NCBI RefSeq assembly: GCF_014640335.1
Contig: NZ_BMGT01000002.1
Coordinates: 124,001 to 188,000, forward strand
Length of the DNA: 64,000 nt
Direction: 5' to 3'
Source: Edaphobacter dinghuensis
GTDB taxonomy: Bacteria > Acidobacteriota > Terriglobia > Terriglobales > Acidobacteriaceae
In this document: one piece after another, positions 61,839 to 64,000 of the stretch
How positions within the stretch are numbered: position 1 is the first letter of the stretch
Layout of the letters: the number at the start of each line of letters is the position of its first letter
Translations under genes and position numbers: made by a program
Notes under the pieces: model-generated
Seen by the model: only the letters and a program-made list of their open reading frames with translations
Database searches by the model: none
What the model was told of the DNA's origin: nothing

Positions 61839-63302
61839 TTATCCCCCGGCTTGTGGTAATGATAAAAAAAATGTAGTCTCTATATCTTCGCCACTGATCA
61901 CCCAGACATGCCCATGTTGTGCATTGGCTGCCTTCTTTGCGATAGATAAACCAATTCCCGTTCCCGGTACAACTTCCTTTGAGCCAGAACAGCGGTAAAA
62001 ACGCTCAAATATTTTTTCACGATCTGTCATCGAGATAGCCGGTCCCTCATTGTGAACTGAAATAAGAATCTCTGAGTGCCGTCTTGCAGCTGCAATGTCT
62101 ATCTTTGATCCGGAGATAGAGTATTTAGCTGCATTATCCAAAAATTGGGAAATAATAGTTGCCATCAGGCTAAAGTCACCTTGGACTTTCAGTAAGGAAT
62201 CTTTCATATCCACTTCAACCGGATGGCTTAATATTCTATCGGCCTGCTCGCGCAACGCAGAATCAATTACAGACGCAACATCTACTTCTTCCTTTCGCGC
62301 CTGAAATTTTCCCTCATCCAATCGTGCCGTACGCAACAAGCGTGTAACCAGCGTATTTAATTGAATAGATTGTTGATCGATGAGTTGAGCAAGCTCATAT
62401 TCTGTTCCATTCAGGCTGCCGATCTCTAACAGTCCTGAGCTAGCTGTTCGTATCGTCGTCAGCGGAGTTTTGAACGCATGCGCAAGCGCATCCAAAACGG
62501 CAGCGCGCAACTCTTCGCTCTGATGTGCCGCCTTGGCATGCGACTCTCTTTCAAATGATCTGTACCGCTCTAGTGCGATGGCTGTAAGTGATGTAAGTGC
62601 ATTAGCGATAGCAGGAGTTATATTTCCTCTTAGAGCCAATCCCCCAGTTGGCCGTCCTCTCAGTCGGAGCGAACGTTGTGAAGTCTGGGTCAATCGATCA
62701 TCGTAACTCAAATCCTGCAAATATGCTCCTCGTGCAAGGTGCTCTTCTGTTTCACTACAATCGCCGGCCTTGTCCACACGTCCAAGTAAAGGATCATAAA
62801 GTGCAACAGCCTCCAGATTGAAGATATGTTGTATGAGTTGCACAATCTGCGGTCCTGGAGTTTGATGCAAATTTAGGAGTAGAGTACCTCGGCTTAACTC
62901 GTATAGCCTTTCTATGCTTTGCTGCTGCAGAAAGTTCTCCCGCATATGCAGTGTATTGCGTGCAGATTGACTGCTTACAATCAAGGCGGATACCTCAAAC
63001 ACCCCAAATGCAATCCAATCTTGTGTATTTGCGATATAAAACGAAAATATTGGTTGCGTAAAGAAATAATTCAAGCAAAGAACGGCTACGAACGAAATCA
63101 CTGTAGCCTGCCAAAAGCCCCACGCCAAAGCAATCAACACGATAATCAGTAGGTATAAATATCCCGCACTCGAGAGCTCAAAATGCAAGGAAAATGATGC
63201 AACTGTCAGTAAAGCAATCGCCAGAGTGCCACCTGCAATCTGGCCGATGATAACAAGAACTCGCTGTCGTAAATCCCATTTGCCAGCTATTGATCGAAAG
63301 CT
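61839..63302 (-). CDS. KdpD-like sensor histidine kinase (short form)
   Basis: 487 residues. Four hydrophobic segments (about 15-110) form a DUF4118 membrane module (YLYLLIIVLIALAWGFWQATVISFVAVLCLNYFFTQP). A GAF-like region (about 145-250) follows, then HisKA with the phospho-acceptor in DALAHAFKTPLTTIRT (about residue 276) and an ATPase domain ending GTGIGLSIAKKAA. It lacks the long N-terminal KdpD sensor and USP regions, so it is a C-terminal-type kinase. Start 63302 is preferred over 63329. Confidence 0.88.
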   Translation of the reverse strand, partial: SFRSIAGKWDLRQRVLVIIGQIAGGTLAIALLTVASFSLHFELSSAGYLYLLIIVLIALAWGFWQATVISFVAVLCLNYFFTQPIFSFYIANTQDWIAFGVFEVSALIVSSQSARNTLHMRENFLQQQSIERLYELSRGTLLLNLHQTPGPQIVQLIQHIFNLEAVALYDPLLGRVDKAGDCSETEEHLARGAYLQDLSYDDRLTQTSQRSLRLRGRPTGGLALRGNITPAIANALTSLTAIALERYRSFERESHAKAAHQSEELRAAVLDALAHAFKTPLTTIRTASSGLLEIGSLNGTEYELAQLIDQQSIQLNTLVTRLLRTARLDEGKFQARKEEVDVASVIDSALREQADRILSHPVEVDMKDSLLKVQGDFSLMATIISQFLDNAAKYSISGSKIDIAAARRHSEILISVHNEGPAISMTDREKIFERFYRCSGSKEVVPGTGIGLSIAKKAANAQHGHVWVISGEDIETTFFLSLPQAGG

Positions 63303-63410
63303 CATAACAGTCACGGCTGACACAATCAACTACATAAAAAGTGTAATCTTCGGAGCATAAAGAACTCATAAAGATATGCGTACAAATGGAGGAGTCGAGT
63401 ATCTCAAAAG

Positions 63411-64000
63411 TTATTTGTTATCATTACCTAGCCAGTCGGTGGCGTGCTTCTCAATGGCAATCCTGACCAATTGACTGCGCGTCCTTACCCCGGCCTTGTG
63501 GAACAACTCCTGAATAACAGCCTTGACAGAACTCTCTGAAGCTTTTAGGTTCCATGCAATTTCCTTATTTGTCAGGCCATTGAGTATGCTCGAGAGAACA
63601 TCTTGCTGACGCGAAGTGAGAGGACGTGTATTTCTAGTCTCTACTTCCTGATTCTTTACTTTTGCAACAAGAAGCGAGCTAACGATGCTGCTGTCGAACC
63701 ACATCTCACCACGCGATATCTTTCGAATAGCCTCGACCAATTGAGTAGGGCTACTATGCTTGTAAATAATCCCAGCAATACCAGCATTGATTACGTCCAG
63801 AGTAATACGGTCACTCATCCCTGCCGTTACCATCAAGACTCTTGCTGAGCCTTTGCAAGCATGAAGCTGTTGCAATAGATCAACTCCCCGCTCTTCGCCA
63901 AGATCATAGTCCAGTAGAACAAGATCGATTGGGTTATGCTGCAAAACATCCATTGTCGCGGATATGGTGGCACAATGGGACACAACACGAAAGTCTGGTT
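63411..64000 (-). CDS. LuxR/NarL-type response regulator (partial at window end)
   Basis: The start lies beyond 64000; 196 or so residues are visible. The receiver lacks its first strand here; phospho-acceptor Asp in LVLLDYDLGEERG and ...KHSSP loop are seen. A linker follows, then a LuxR helix-turn-helix (PLTSRQQDVLSSILNGLTNKEIAWNLKASESSVKAVIQELFHKAGVRTRSQLVRI). The acidic pair normally at the N-terminus is outside the window. It lies upstream of the KdpD-like kinase on the same strand, 108 bases away. Confidence 0.9.
   Translation of the reverse strand, partial: PDFRVVSHCATISATMDVLQHNPIDLVLLDYDLGEERGVDLLQQLHACKGSARVLMVTAGMSDRITLDVINAGIAGIIYKHSSPTQLVEAIRKISRGEMWFDSSIVSSLLVAKVKNQEVETRNTRPLTSRQQDVLSSILNGLTNKEIAWNLKASESSVKAVIQELFHKAGVRTRSQLVRIAIEKHATDWLGNDNK

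Overview
The window looks like a chromosome segment from an Acidobacteriota (Terriglobia) soil bacterium such as Granulicella, Edaphobacter or Terriglobus. This is inferred from a large TonB-dependent-type receptor with an N-terminal carboxypeptidase-regulatory-like domain, several secreted proteins carrying the same domain, plant-polysaccharide enzymes (a PL4 rhamnogalacturonan lyase and a GH3 glycosidase with PA14), and moderate-to-high GC. No 16S rRNA gene is present, so the placement is an inference.

Positions 1-38500 are ordinary chromosome. The region holds the lyase, a membrane sensor kinase with its sigma-54 response regulator, hydrolases, an M20 peptidase, dnaE, accA, a CPBP protease, a small zinc-ribbon protein, an amidinotransferase-fold protein, pyrF, an ECF sigma/anti-sigma operon, an RlpA-like protein, thiD and thiS, a glycosyltransferase, the GH3 enzyme, a TPR protein, the receptor, msrB-msrA and a translationally coupled pair of secreted regulatory-like proteins.

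Positions 38556-57044 are a mobile hot spot. An intact tRNA-Ser(GGA) is followed by two integrated elements in tandem. The 3' part of the tRNA is repeated perfectly (61 bp) at 48455-48515 and in a shorter, decayed form near 57027. Island A (about 9.9 kb) has a consensus sigma-70 promoter driving a one-way operon: an S49 head-maturation-type protease, an HK97-type major capsid protein, a tape-measure-like protein and several unknowns, then a tyrosine integrase. I found no portal, terminase or tail-tube gene. Island B (about 8.5 kb, lower GC) has a P4-type integrase, an unknown cargo gene, a serine recombinase and a leftward operon of AlpA, a DUF3987-like replication ATPase and small genes including an HTH protein resembling a small terminase. 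Between the ATPase gene and the next gene lies a mirror-symmetric array of ten GTTGGTA-type repeats that looks like a replication origin. Together they look like phage-satellite-type islands: one carries capsid functions, the other replication and possibly DNA-recognition functions. This is the most novel part of the window.

Positions 57045-64000 return to chromosome: a membrane protein, an outer-membrane beta-barrel protein of the OmpL/BBP2 type, a small secreted protein, a KdpE-like regulator with a short KdpD-like kinase (no kdpFABC nearby), and a LuxR-type response regulator that runs off the window end.
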